The notes beneath the pieces were generated by a model. That model was not told the DNA's origin, made no database searches, and saw only the letters and a list, made by a program, of their open reading frames with translations. From an uncultured Clostridia bacterium (GTDB taxonomy: Bacteria; Bacillota; Clostridia; TANB77; CAG-508), in NCBI GenBank assembly GCA_948891265.1, contig CAQUBD010000011.1, positions 1 through 55,836 on the forward strand: 55,836 bases of DNA, written 5' to 3'. A program made the position numbers and the translations under genes. Of the stretch, positions 7,900 to 15,523 are shown one piece after another. Each line of letters opens with the position of its first letter. Position 1 is the first letter of the stretch.

Positions 7900-9621
7900 T
7901 TATTTTTCTTGTAACTTTTTCATTTCTTCGTGTCTCTTAATTTTTCTTGTAGTAGTTTTTGTTAATTCTTCATCTGTTATTATTATATCTTTTATATATT
8001 TGTATGTTGGCATTGTTCTATTTATACTTTTAATTTCTTGCCATAATTTATTTCTTATTTCTTCCTTTTCTGTTATTCCATAAATATCATTCATAATTTG
8101 TTTATCGTAGACTATTTTCGCAGATATCTTATAATCTCCATCTTTTTCTAGCTTTCCATATACGAAACTTTCTGATACTCCTGCTATTTTGTTTATCAGT
8201 ATTTCTAATTCTTCTGGGTAAATATTTTTTCCATTTTTTAACACTATAACATATTTTTTTCTTCCTGTAATAAATATAAATCCATCTTTATCTATCTTTG
8301 CTAAATCTCCTGTATGTAACCAACCTTCTTCATCAATTGTTTCTTTAGTTGCCTCATCATTTTGATAATATCCTAACATTACTGTTGGTCCTTTTACTAA
8401 TAGTTCCCCTATTCCATCTTCATTTTCATCTTCAATTTTTACATCTAAACTTGGAAATGCTTTTCCTATTGAACCTAATCTTACATATTTATCATCTTCT
8501 GCGGCTATAACTGGCGAAGTCTCAGTTAACCCATACCCTTGAAGCATAGTTATTCCTAAACTATTAAATAGTTTCTCGGTTTCTGGATCTAATGCAGCTC
8601 CTCCTGCAACCATTAATCTCATTTTTGGTCCTAGACTTTGATGTACTTCTTTAAAAATCTTATCTCTTACATCTACACCAACTTTTAATAATACATTAGA
8701 TATTTTCATTCCTAAATTTACTTTTTTTAATTGCCCTTTACTTTCAATTGCTTTTAAAATTTTCTTTCCCATTCCTTCATATAAAATAGGTACAGATATC
8801 ATTATTGTTGTTTCAAATTCTTTTATATTATCTGCTATATGTCTTAATCCTTCACAAAATGCGATTGAACTCCCTTTTGATATTGGATATAAAAAACCAA
8901 CTGTACATTCAAATGTATGATGTAATGGTAAAAATGAAAGAAATCTATCGTTTTCATCTACTTTTATTGTTGCTGCTATATCCATCAAATTACTTACTAT
9001 ATTCTTTTGGGATAACATTACTGCTTTTGACTGTGATGTTGTTCCTGATGTAAATAACATTATTCCCATTATATCTGGATTAATCTCTGCATCTAAAAAC
9101 TTTTTATCACCATTTTCTATTTGCTGTTTTCCTTTTTCTATTATCCTTCTTAAAGAAATTACACTGTCTTTACCTTCTTCTAAATCCATTGAAATAAAAT
9201 ACTTTAAATTTGTATTTTTTTTATCTTTCAATTTATTCATTATTTCTTCATATTTGTTTGTATATATTATTGCCTCTACTTCTGAACGCATTATTAAGTT
9301 TTCAATTTCATTGTCTGGTAGTGCTTTATCTAATGGTACAACTACACCAGTTCCATTAGTTACAGCTAAATAGCTTACGCCCCATTCATATCTATTTTCT
9401 CCTATAATAGCTATTTTTTTATCTTTTAAACCTAAATTAATTAATGCTGTTCCTAAATAATCAATATCGCTTTTAAATTGTTTATATGTTATCTCTTTAA
9501 ATTTTCCAGCTTCTTTCGTTTTTAATACATATGCTGGTCTGTCTGAAAATTTTTCCACTGATTTATTTAACATATCTTTTAAATCTGTAAATTTTTCAAA
9601 TTCATGTATCACATCTCTCAT
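7900..9621 (-). CDS. Long-chain-fatty-acid-CoA-ligase-like AMP-binding enzyme
   Basis: The 573-residue protein activates an acyl group through an acyl-adenylate. The P-loop-like motif LFTSGTTSQSKAVML, the GYGLTETSPV motif and the hinge/C-terminal region LHTGDLAKIDKDGFIFITG with GRKK and NGKNIYPEE are all present and in order. The length fits long-chain acyl-CoA synthetases. The ATG follows GGAAAGGAAAACACAA. A TetR-family regulator lies 40 bp upstream in the same direction, so the two are probably one operon with the TetR protein sensing a fatty-acid-type ligand (inference). CoA thioester formation is the family role; chain length is not readable. Confidence 0.9.
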   Translation of the reverse strand: MRDVIHEFEKFTDLKDMLNKSVEKFSDRPAYVLKTKEAGKFKEITYKQFKSDIDYLGTALINLGLKDKKIAIIGENRYEWGVSYLAVTNGTGVVVPLDKALPDNEIENLIMRSEVEAIIYTNKYEEIMNKLKDKKNTNLKYFISMDLEEGKDSVISLRRIIEKGKQQIENGDKKFLDAEINPDIMGIMLFTSGTTSQSKAVMLSQKNIVSNLMDIAATIKVDENDRFLSFLPLHHTFECTVGFLYPISKGSSIAFCEGLRHIADNIKEFETTIMISVPILYEGMGKKILKAIESKGQLKKVNLGMKISNVLLKVGVDVRDKIFKEVHQSLGPKMRLMVAGGAALDPETEKLFNSLGITMLQGYGLTETSPVIAAEDDKYVRLGSIGKAFPSLDVKIEDENEDGIGELLVKGPTVMLGYYQNDEATKETIDEEGWLHTGDLAKIDKDGFIFITGRKKYVIVLKNGKNIYPEELEILINKIAGVSESFVYGKLEKDGDYKISAKIVYDKQIMNDIYGITEKEEIRNKLWQEIKSINRTMPTYKYIKDIIITDEELTKTTTRKIKRHEEMKKLQEK

Positions 9622-9661
9622 TTGTGTTTTCCTTTCCTACATCTTATGTCATTAATAATTT

Positions 9662-10231
9662 TTATTTTTCTTTTAAACCTTCAATTATAGTATTTTCAAA
9701 TTCTCTGTAAATTTTTATAATATCCATCTCTTCTTGATTCTTCATTTTATAAACTAATGTTGAAGCTATTAATGCATATATTTCTGAAGCAATTGCTTTG
9801 ACATTTCCTTCTTTTATTTGCCCTACTTTCATCCCATCTTCAACTATTTTCTCAATTTTTTGGATATATTCATATACAAATTTTTGGCACATTTGATTTC
9901 TAGCTTCTTTACCATAAAACTGGCTTAATAATATTGTTATAAAATCTTCATATTTATTAACAATTTTCACTTGAATTAATATTACTGCTTTTAATTTGTC
10001 TATATAATTGTCTAACTTTGCTGTTTTGATGTCAATGCTATTTTGTAATAATTTTATACCTTCCTCTATTAAAAAATTAAAAATTTCCTCTTTACTAGAA
10101 AAATGATAATATAATGTTCCTTTTGCCACTCCTACCGTTGCAGTTATTTCTTCTATACTTGTTGCATCATATCCTTTTTCTGCAAATAATTTCATTGATG
10201 TTTCAAATATTTTCCTTTTTGTTTTATTCAT
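9662..10231 (-). CDS. TetR/AcrR-family transcriptional regulator
   Basis: About 189 residues. The N-terminal helix-turn-helix is typical: TKRKIFETSMKLFAEKGYDA, SIEEITATVGVAKGTLYYHF, SSKEEIF. The rest is an all-helical ligand-binding domain. I start it at the Met of MNKTKRK (10231), eight bases after GAGAGGGG; the ATG at 10249 lacks a ribosome binding site. It precedes the acyl-CoA ligase gene, which it likely controls together with itself. No clear palindromic operator is visible upstream. Confidence 0.9.
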   Translation of the reverse strand: MNKTKRKIFETSMKLFAEKGYDATSIEEITATVGVAKGTLYYHFSSKEEIFNFLIEEGIKLLQNSIDIKTAKLDNYIDKLKAVILIQVKIVNKYEDFITILLSQFYGKEARNQMCQKFVYEYIQKIEKIVEDGMKVGQIKEGNVKAIASEIYALIASTLVYKMKNQEEMDIIKIYREFENTIIEGLKEK

Positions 10232-10338
10232 ATTTATAACCCCTCTCATTCAAATGGCTACATTTTTATTGTTTTAATTATATATATAATATAGAAATAT
10301 TGCAATATTTTTTTAATATTTGAACAAGTGGTATAAGA

Positions 10339-10446
10339 GAACAAAAGCGGACATTAATAAGATTGTTTCTGTTCTAAACATTTTAAAGTACGCGTCTTTG
10401 TTCGCCCGCGAAAATTACAAAGTAATTTTCTGTGGAATATATTTAT
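10339..10446 (+). repeat. GAACAAAA-family repeat, copy C
   Basis: GAACAAAAGCGGACATTA (10339) pairs at its ends with CTTTGTTC (about 10396-10403). The second hairpin is GAAAATTAC-AAA-GTAATTTTC; compared with copy A (GAAAATTGC / GCAATTTTC) both arms changed together, which argues that the RNA or DNA fold is conserved. TGTGGAATAT follows. It lies right beside the terminator of a cassette gene. Confidence 0.7.
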
Positions 10447-10457
10447 ATAATAAAATA

Positions 10458-10486
10458 GTAGCATGATCAAAATTCAATCATGCTAC
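10458..10486 (-). terminator. Terminator of the 10501-10986 gene
   Basis: GTAGCATGAT / ATCATGCTAC with a T-rich tail on the minus strand. The stem shares the GCATGAT...AAAATT core seen in repeat copies A, E and F. Confidence 0.75.
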
Positions 10487-10500
10487 CTTCGCCTTTAAAG

Positions 10501-10986
10501 CTAATTATCTGTATTTCTTTTATGTTTTTTAATTAAATACATCTGTCCCTCAAACTGTATTGCTACGAATTCCTCTGTCACCCCTCCTCTGGTTACAGCA
10601 ATTTGGTCATTGGGCTGCAGAATGAAAATTCCTTCGTCAAAAAAACGTCCTGCAATTTTCTTTCCATTCTCGGTTCTAATGTTGTCTACTCCCATACCAA
10701 CCATTAAGAAAATTGCATCTTCTTTTTCTACTGCTACAGAGTCTGATATTCCTAATGTTATTTTTTTGAATCCATCACCTAACTCCTTTACAATATATGA
10801 ATGTATAGAAGTTATCAGCCGTTTTTCTTCTGGTGTATAATTTGATTCTATCGTAGCATATCCAGCATATCCAAATGTATTCCGTCGTAATGGCGACAGT
10901 GATAACCACATTTCATAGCCATCTACAACTTTAGCTTTCTGTTTACATGCTTCGTATTCCAATTGAAAAATATGAAGTCCTCCCAT
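10501..10986 (-). CDS. Cassette protein of unknown family (paralogue of 11844-12299)
   Basis: 161 residues, start supported by GAAGGGAG six bases before ATG. I do not recognise the family. It is related to the product of 11844-12299: both have a VKELGDGFK-like segment, an IAGRFFDEGIFIL/IAGRYPTEGVFLL segment, PNDQIAV/PNDKIVV and a C-terminal VAIQFEGQMYLIKKH/AAVQFENKMYMIKVH. The fold looks beta-rich and soluble. G+C is higher than the neighbours and CGG is used twice as Arg. It has its own terminator. Possible horizontal cassette; function unknown. Confidence 0.75.
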   Translation of the reverse strand: MGGLHIFQLEYEACKQKAKVVDGYEMWLSLSPLRRNTFGYAGYATIESNYTPEEKRLITSIHSYIVKELGDGFKKITLGISDSVAVEKEDAIFLMVGMGVDNIRTENGKKIAGRFFDEGIFILQPNDQIAVTRGGVTEEFVAIQFEGQMYLIKKHKRNTDN

Positions 10987-11070
10987 GTTTTTCTCCCTTC
11001 TTTGAGGCGCTTATTTTATAGTTAACATCCTTATTATACCATTTTCAAAATATTATGTCAAGTACTTGTT

Positions 11071-11772
11071 TTATTTCTGTGCTACTATTTCAATTTTAGA
11101 AATATCACTAATAATTTTTTCAGCAGCTAAGACATCATCTAAATGCATAAGATATATTTTAATATTTCTTTTTGTAAGTGAAATAAAATCCTCTAAAATA
11201 TCTTCCAGTTTTAAATGAATCCTACCATAATACACAGAAGTATCAACATATAGAACAGAGCCCTCTTTAAGATATGGCATAAATGGTTCTAATGTACATG
11301 TATCACCTGTATAAATTACATTTTTGCCATCTATCTCAAGATTATATCCAAAACATTTGCCTTCAAGCTCAGGAGCATGTTCTGTTAAAATACTATTTCG
11401 ATACCAATCTATTTTCTTTAGTTGATCTTTATCTAACAATTCGTATCCTTCTCTATATTCAACTCCTTGAATCTCAAGTAACTTAATAATATCTTTAGCA
11501 ACTTCATCAGATGGAGCTATAATATAAACTGGCTTTTTAAAAATAAAAAATGCATATTGTATAAATAAGCTTAATCCACCTATATGATCCCCATGAGTAT
11601 GTGTTATTAGAACATATAATTTTTTATAATTGCATATGTCCATATTTTTTAGTTTTTGAAAAGTTGAAACAGGACAATCAATTATAACCATTTCTTTATC
11701 TTTTGTAAAAAAGTAGGCTGAAGTATGTTCATCAGAAAATCCTGAGCCTATTCCAAAAAATTTTAATAACAT
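11071..11772 (-). CDS. MBL-fold metallo-hydrolase (RNase Z-like fold)
   Basis: 233 residues of the metallo-beta-lactamase superfamily: LITHTHGDHIGGLSLF carries His58, His60, Asp62 and His63; YTGDT near residue 155 gives the bridging Asp; LMHLD near the C-terminus gives the last His. The short form without a beta-CASP insert resembles RNase Z-like or small-molecule hydrolases; substrate cannot be stated. GAAAGGAGAC precedes the ATG. AT-rich like the core, unlike the two paralogous genes on either side of it. Confidence 0.85.
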   Translation of the reverse strand: MLLKFFGIGSGFSDEHTSAYFFTKDKEMVIIDCPVSTFQKLKNMDICNYKKLYVLITHTHGDHIGGLSLFIQYAFFIFKKPVYIIAPSDEVAKDIIKLLEIQGVEYREGYELLDKDQLKKIDWYRNSILTEHAPELEGKCFGYNLEIDGKNVIYTGDTCTLEPFMPYLKEGSVLYVDTSVYYGRIHLKLEDILEDFISLTKRNIKIYLMHLDDVLAAEKIISDISKIEIVAQK

Positions 11773-11804
11773 AATAGTAAGTCTCCTTTCTGTTCTAAAA
11801 TGTT

Positions 11805-11829
11805 AGAGGTGCTAATAATAAGCACCTCT
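11805..11829 (-). terminator. Terminator of the 11844-12299 gene
   Basis: AGAGGTGCT / AGCACCTCT with a 7-base loop directly after the stop on the minus strand. Confidence 0.75.
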
Positions 11830-11843
11830 ACTGGAATTATTCG

Positions 11844-12299
11844 TCATTCGTCATGCACTTTGATCATGTACATCTTGTTTTCAAATTGTACCGCTGCAAA
11901 TTCTTCTTTTGTCCTTTCACTTTTCCCTACAACTATTTTGTCATTAGGCTTTAAAAGGAACACACCCTCTGTTGGGTATCTCCCAGCAATCCTTTTTACG
12001 CCATTTGACCACTTAAGTACATATGCATATGGTACAATTAGCATTACTGCCTCTTCCTCCTTTACATCCTCTATTATAGGAGTATGCAAGCATATCTGTT
12101 TGAATCCGTCACCCATTTCTTTTACATCATAATCATATACCGTTCTCACTTCCAAATCATATTCTGGGGTATACATTGATGTAATTTTTCCATACCCTAT
12201 GTCTAAAGTATGATAGGGTCTCTCTAACCGTATCCCTTGTTCCACGGTAGCATTTTCGACTAGTGGAACATATTTTAACCGCATGATTCTATATCCCAT
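11844..12299 (-). CDS. Cassette protein of unknown family (paralogue of 10501-10986)
   Basis: 151 residues; CAAGGAGGGAATT precedes the ATG. The C-terminal two thirds align with the product of 10501-10986 (KEMGDGFKQI, IAGRYPTEGVFLLKPND, VQFENKMYMIKVH). The N-terminus differs. No signal peptide or membrane span is visible. Zero-frame CGG codes Arg twice (near 12227 and 12276), and the G+C is above the local core. Own terminator downstream; two tandem dispersed repeats lie upstream. Function unknown. Confidence 0.75.
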   Translation of the reverse strand: MGYRIMRLKYVPLVENATVEQGIRLERPYHTLDIGYGKITSMYTPEYDLEVRTVYDYDVKEMGDGFKQICLHTPIIEDVKEEEAVMLIVPYAYVLKWSNGVKRIAGRYPTEGVFLLKPNDKIVVGKSERTKEEFAAVQFENKMYMIKVHDE

Positions 12300-12399
12300 A
12301 ATTCCCTCCTTGAGTTTTTTATATTATAATTATATATTATTTTTAGAGTTATGTCAATTATTTCCCCATTTAAGCTTCTGTCTTTTTCTTAATTTAAAA

Positions 12400-12545
12400 G
12401 AACAAAAGCAGACATTAATAACATTGTTTCTGTTTTAAACATTTTAAAGTACGCGTCTTTGTTCGTGTGCCAATTTTACAATAGTAAAATTGTGTACAAT
12501 TTTTTATGTTATAGGAAAATCTGCGATTTTTTCTATAACATAAAA
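12400..12545 (+). repeat. GAACAAAA-family repeat, copy D (tandem with E)
   Basis: Copy D has the GCAGACATTAATAA-type interior of copies B and C, then CTTTGTTC. Its second hairpin has a different sequence but the same place: CAATTTTAC / GTAAAATTG. The third is TTATAGGAAAA / TTTTCTATAA. Fills part of the gene-free stretch 12300-12775. Confidence 0.7.
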
Positions 12546-12684
12546 ACAGTGGCATGATTAAAATTTTTTGACCTTTTAGATTGGTTTTCATGCCACGCCC
12601 GTTGTTCGCTCGCGAAAATTGCAAAGCAATTTTCTGTGAAATGCTTTATATTATAGGAAGTTCGGAGAATTTTCCTATAATATG
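12546..12684 (+). repeat. GAACAAAA-family repeat, copy E (tandem with D)
   Basis: Copy E has the GGCATGATTAAAATTTTTT interior of copies A and F pairing with CATGCC, then TTGTTCGC, the GAAAATTGC / GCAATTTTC hairpin, TGTGAAATG and a closing TATTATAGGAA / TTCCTATAATA hairpin. Confidence 0.7.
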
Positions 12685-12775
12685 ACAAAAGAGATATTAT
12701 TAAATAATTACACTATAATTTTAAAAAGCGAAACCTAAAAATATTAATTTCATATAATATTATGAGGTGATTTTC

Positions 12776-13222
12776 ATGGCTTATTCTGAAAGAGAATTAC
12801 TTGCTAGAATGATTCAATGTGAAGCAGGTGGAGAAGGAGATGTTGGAATGAAAGCTGTTGCATCTGTCATTATGAACAGAGTAAATGTACCAATTGGAGA
12901 ATATTCAAGAATTTCACAAGGTGGAAGTATTAGAAATATACTTTTCCAACAAGGGCAATTTGACTGTGCAAGAGAAACTATCAAAAATCAATATAATCCA
13001 CAAAATATATATAATATGATTCCAACTGAAGAGCATTATTATATTGCTGATTGGGCTATTGCTGGCAACAGATTAACAGAAGCAGGCGAATGTTTGTGGT
13101 ACTTAAATCCTTTTAGACCAACATGTAGTCAAACTTTTCCTTCTAATGGTTCTGGTACATTCCACACTCGAATTACTAATCATTGTTTTTATAGGCCTAC
13201 ACCTTCTTATTCTAATACTTAA
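12776..13222 (+). CDS. cwlJ: CwlJ-like spore cortex-lytic hydrolase
   Basis: About 148 residues of the SleB/CwlJ cell wall hydrolase family, which cut cortex peptidoglycan at germination. MIQCEAGGEGDVGMKAVASV carries the family's catalytic Glu; the end HTRITNHCFYRPT matches CwlJ. No signal peptide, as expected for a CwlJ (made in the mother cell) and unlike SleB. I start at the ATG at 12776, six bases after GAGGTG; a GTG at 12767 is part of that binding site. The next gene, 16 bp on, is GerQ-like; in Bacillus GerQ is needed for CwlJ and the genes are adjacent, which supports both calls. Confidence 0.87.
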   Translation: MAYSERELLARMIQCEAGGEGDVGMKAVASVIMNRVNVPIGEYSRISQGGSIRNILFQQGQFDCARETIKNQYNPQNIYNMIPTEEHYYIADWAIAGNRLTEAGECLWYLNPFRPTCSQTFPSNGSGTFHTRITNHCFYRPTPSYSNT

Positions 13223-13238
13223 CTTTTAGGAGGTTTTT

Positions 13239-13550
13239 ATGAATCAAAATTCAAATGATACAAATGAAAAAAGAAATGTAGTTCCAAATAATAATTCACC
13301 AGAAGTTTTAACAAATAATATTTATACGCCAGCTTTTTTAAGGGAACAAATTGGGAAATTAGTTAGAGTGGAATTTCTTATTGGTACTAATAATTTAACT
13401 GATAGAACTGGTATTTTAGAAGATGTCGGTGTTAGTTATATTTTATTAAGAGCAATTGATAGTGGAAATTTGCTTTATTGTGATATTTACTCTATAAAAT
13501 TTGTGTCTATTGCTGAATATCCTTATAGACCTAATATGTACCAATATTAA
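13239..13550 (+). CDS. gerQ: GerQ-like spore coat protein
   Basis: 103 residues with an Asn-rich N-terminus and a C-terminal domain reading YTPAFLREQIGKLVRVEFLI, then GILEDVGVSYILLRA and LLYCDIYSIKFVSI, the pattern of GerQ coat proteins. GerQ localises CwlJ in the coat and is crosslinked during spore maturation. It follows cwlJ by 16 bp with its own AGGAGG site, so they form an operon. Similarity is moderate; the context raises confidence. Confidence 0.75.
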   Translation: MNQNSNDTNEKRNVVPNNNSPEVLTNNIYTPAFLREQIGKLVRVEFLIGTNNLTDRTGILEDVGVSYILLRAIDSGNLLYCDIYSIKFVSIAEYPYRPNMYQY

Positions 13551-13551
13551 C

Positions 13552-13590
13552 AATATGACAATGGGGGCGTCCCTTTTTGTCATATTTTCT
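13552..13590 (+). terminator. Terminator after gerQ
   Basis: AATATGACA and TGTCATATT pair around a G/C-containing loop and are followed by T's. Confidence 0.6.
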
Positions 13591-13591
13591 A

Positions 13592-13620
13592 TTGAATTTA
13601 TATGTATATTGTTGTATAAT
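13592..13620 (+). promoter_or_regulatory. Promoter of asnS
   Basis: TTGAAT (13592-13597) and TATAAT (13615-13620) with a 17-base spacer, 28 bases before the start codon. Confidence 0.7.
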
Positions 13621-13648
13621 CTTTTCATAATAATAATGGAGGTACAAA

Positions 13649-15040
13649 ATGGAAAAATTAGTTATAAAAGATTTGTATAGAAATACAGATAAATATATTA
13701 ATAAAGAAATCACATTAGAAGGATGGATACGAACAGTAAGGGATTCTAAAAACTTTGGATTTATAGAATTAAATGATGGTTCATTTTTCAAAAATGTTCA
13801 AGTAGTTTTTAGTGATAAATTAGATAATTTTAATGATATTTGTAAACTTACAATTAGTTCTTCAATTAAAGTAATTGGAACTTTAGTTATAACAGAAAAT
13901 GCAAAACAACCTTTTGAAATACAAGCCACAAAAATAGAAGTACAAAATTTATCAGATAGCACATATCCGCTTCAAAAGAAAAAACACTCATTTGAATATT
14001 TAAGAACAATTGCACATCTTCGTCCAAGAGCAAATACATTTAATGCTGTTTTTAGAGTTAGAAGTACTTTGGCTTATGCAATTCACAAATTCTTCCAAGA
14101 AAGAGGTTTTGTATATGTAAATACACCTCTACTTACAGGAAGTGATGCTGAAGGTGCTGGAGAAATGTTTAATGTTAATTCATTTGATTTAACAAATATT
14201 CCCAAAACAGAAGATGGACAAGTTGACTTTTCTAAGGATTTTTTTGGTAAATCTGCTCATTTAACAGTAAGTGGTCAATTAAATGCTGAAACTTTTGCTG
14301 AAGCATTTAGAAATGTTTATACATTTGGTCCTACTTTTAGAGCTGAAAACTCAAATACTGTAAAACATGCTGCTGAATTTTGGATGGTTGAACCTGAAAT
14401 ATGTTTTGCTGATTTAAATGATGATATGGATTTAGCAGAAGATATGATTAAATATATTTTCAAATACGTTTTAGATAATTGTCCTGAAGAAATGCAATTC
14501 TTTAATAATTTTATTGATAAAACTTTATTAGATAGATTAAATAATGTTATAAATTCAGATTTTGCTAGAATTTCATATACTGATGCTGTTGCAGAGTTAG
14601 AAAAACATAATGATGAATTTGAATTTAAAGTAAGTTGGGGAATTGATTTACAAACAGAACATGAAAGATATTTATGTGAGCAAATATTTAAAAAACCTGT
14701 TTTTGTTACTGATTATCCTGCTGATATAAAAGCTTTTTATATGAAACAAAATCCAGATGGTAAAACAGTTGCTGCAGCTGATCTTTTAGCTCCTGGTATT
14801 GGAGAAATTATTGGTGGTAGTCAAAGAGAAGAAGATTATAATAAATTGATTAATAGAATGAAAGAGCTAGATATGCCTATTGAGAATTATGAGTGGTATT
14901 TAGATTTAAGAAAATATGGTAGCTGCGTTCATTCTGGTTTCGGTTTAGGTTTTGAAAGGGCTATTATGTATTTGACTGGTATGCAAAATATTCGTGATGT
15001 TATACCTTTCCCTAGAACACCAAAAAATTGTGAATTCTAA
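13649..15040 (+). CDS. asnS: Asparagine-tRNA ligase
   Basis: 463 residues, class IIb synthetase that charges tRNA-Asn. An N-terminal OB-fold anticodon domain (ITLEGWIRTVRDSKNFGFIE) is followed by the catalytic domain with motif 2 (FGPTFRAENSNT) and motif 3 (GFGLGFERAIMYLTG). The length and the HAAEFWMVEPE segment fit AsnRS, not AspRS. TAATGGAGG precedes the ATG. AsnRS coexists in this window with AspS-GatCAB behind a T-box, so asparaginyl-tRNA may have two routes or GatCAB may serve glutaminyl-tRNA. Confidence 0.95.
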   Translation: MEKLVIKDLYRNTDKYINKEITLEGWIRTVRDSKNFGFIELNDGSFFKNVQVVFSDKLDNFNDICKLTISSSIKVIGTLVITENAKQPFEIQATKIEVQNLSDSTYPLQKKKHSFEYLRTIAHLRPRANTFNAVFRVRSTLAYAIHKFFQERGFVYVNTPLLTGSDAEGAGEMFNVNSFDLTNIPKTEDGQVDFSKDFFGKSAHLTVSGQLNAETFAEAFRNVYTFGPTFRAENSNTVKHAAEFWMVEPEICFADLNDDMDLAEDMIKYIFKYVLDNCPEEMQFFNNFIDKTLLDRLNNVINSDFARISYTDAVAELEKHNDEFEFKVSWGIDLQTEHERYLCEQIFKKPVFVTDYPADIKAFYMKQNPDGKTVAAADLLAPGIGEIIGGSQREEDYNKLINRMKELDMPIENYEWYLDLRKYGSCVHSGFGLGFERAIMYLTGMQNIRDVIPFPRTPKNCEF

Positions 15041-15066
15041 AACTGTCTCCAATGAGGCAGTTTTCT
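15038..15066 (+). terminator. Terminator of asnS
   Basis: AAACTGTCTC / GAGGCAGTTT overlaps the asnS stop and ends in T's. Confidence 0.7.
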
Positions 15067-15083
15067 TTGTTATATTTGTATAG

Positions 15084-15152
15084 TAATCACTTAAAAATTA
15101 TTTGGTCAAATAGACCGAGCGATTTTTAAGCCATTGGTCTATTTGACTTTTC
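15084..15152 (+). promoter_or_regulatory. Dyad region with two alternative hairpins
   Basis: AATCACTTAAAAATTA, then TTGGTCAAATAGACC, then GATTTTTAAG and GGTCTATTTGAC. CTTAAAAAT can pair with ATTTTTAAG, while GTCAAATAGACC can pair with GGTCTATTTGAC over 12 bp; the two foldings exclude each other. The right arm reaches into the -35 box at 15143. The left block closely matches the end of the palindrome at 31935-31975. Confidence 0.6.
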
Positions 15153-15171
15153 AGCAGCTTAGTTGTATAAT
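15143..15171 (+). promoter_or_regulatory. Promoter of the 67-residue cassette gene
   Basis: TTGACT (15143-15148), 17-base spacer, TATAAT (15166-15171). The inverted repeat at 15084-15152 overlaps the -35 box, so a repressor could act here. A second inverted repeat, TGTCC...GGACA, lies in the leader (about 15200-15221). Confidence 0.75.
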
Positions 15172-15238
15172 ATAAGTATAGTTAGTAACTTTAGTATGCA
15201 TTGTCCTCATTGTAAAGGGGACAGAAAGAGAGGATATT

Positions 15239-15442
15239 ATGGCATTCAGAGACATTAAAATGGTAAATGAGACGTACAAAATGGGAAGAAAAGACACCAC
15301 AAGGCGCCATCTTCCTATCGACAGCCGGAATTGCCGGCCCTTACCTTATGTAGCATCCAAGAATGGCGGTAGCTTTGACGGATCTGCTGTAATGCAGTCT
15401 CGTGCAAGCCTGCTGTGGAAAGAAACATACCACATCAATTAA
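15239..15442 (+). CDS. Small basic cassette protein, unknown function
   Basis: 67 residues, not recognised. GAGAGGATATT precedes the ATG. The protein is rich in Arg/Lys with two Cys-free basic blocks and no hydrophobic span. G+C is close to half, far above the neighbours. Zero-frame CGG occurs twice (AGC CGG AAT TGC CGG CCC), the first in the context CGG-A. The gene has its own regulated-looking promoter and its own terminator, all within about 380 bp between asnS and proS. Confidence 0.7.
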   Translation: MAFRDIKMVNETYKMGRKDTTRRHLPIDSRNCRPLPYVASKNGGSFDGSAVMQSRASLLWKETYHIN

Positions 15443-15465
15443 GCGGAGCATTGCTCCGCTTTTTC
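15441..15465 (+). terminator. Terminator of the 67-residue cassette gene
   Basis: AGCGGAGC / GCTCCGCT with a 3-base loop followed by TTTTT; a textbook intrinsic terminator. Confidence 0.9.
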
Positions 15466-15466
15466 T

Positions 15467-15515
15467 ATTTTATAGGAAACTCTATGAAACAAAATACATT
15501 CCACAGAAAATTGCA
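15467..15515 (-). repeat. GAACAAAA-family repeat, truncated copy G
   Basis: Read on the minus strand: TGCAATTTTCTGTGGAATG followed by TATTTTG...CCTATAAAATA, i.e. half of hairpin 2, the TGTGGAATG box and the tail hairpin. Hairpin 1 is missing. It sits directly behind the cassette terminator and next to the end of proS. Confidence 0.55.
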
Positions 15516-15523
15516 TATCTTTA

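Noticed and set aside
12415..12624. Open frame of 69 codons on the minus strand
   Set aside because: It lies entirely inside tandem repeats D/E, has no ribosome binding site and reads through hairpin arms; it is a by-product of the repeat.
6240..12684. Integron attC sites for the repeats next to cassette genes
   Set aside because: The repeats lack the attC core arms (RYYYAAC...GTTRRRY) and no integron integrase is in the window; several copies have no cassette beside them.
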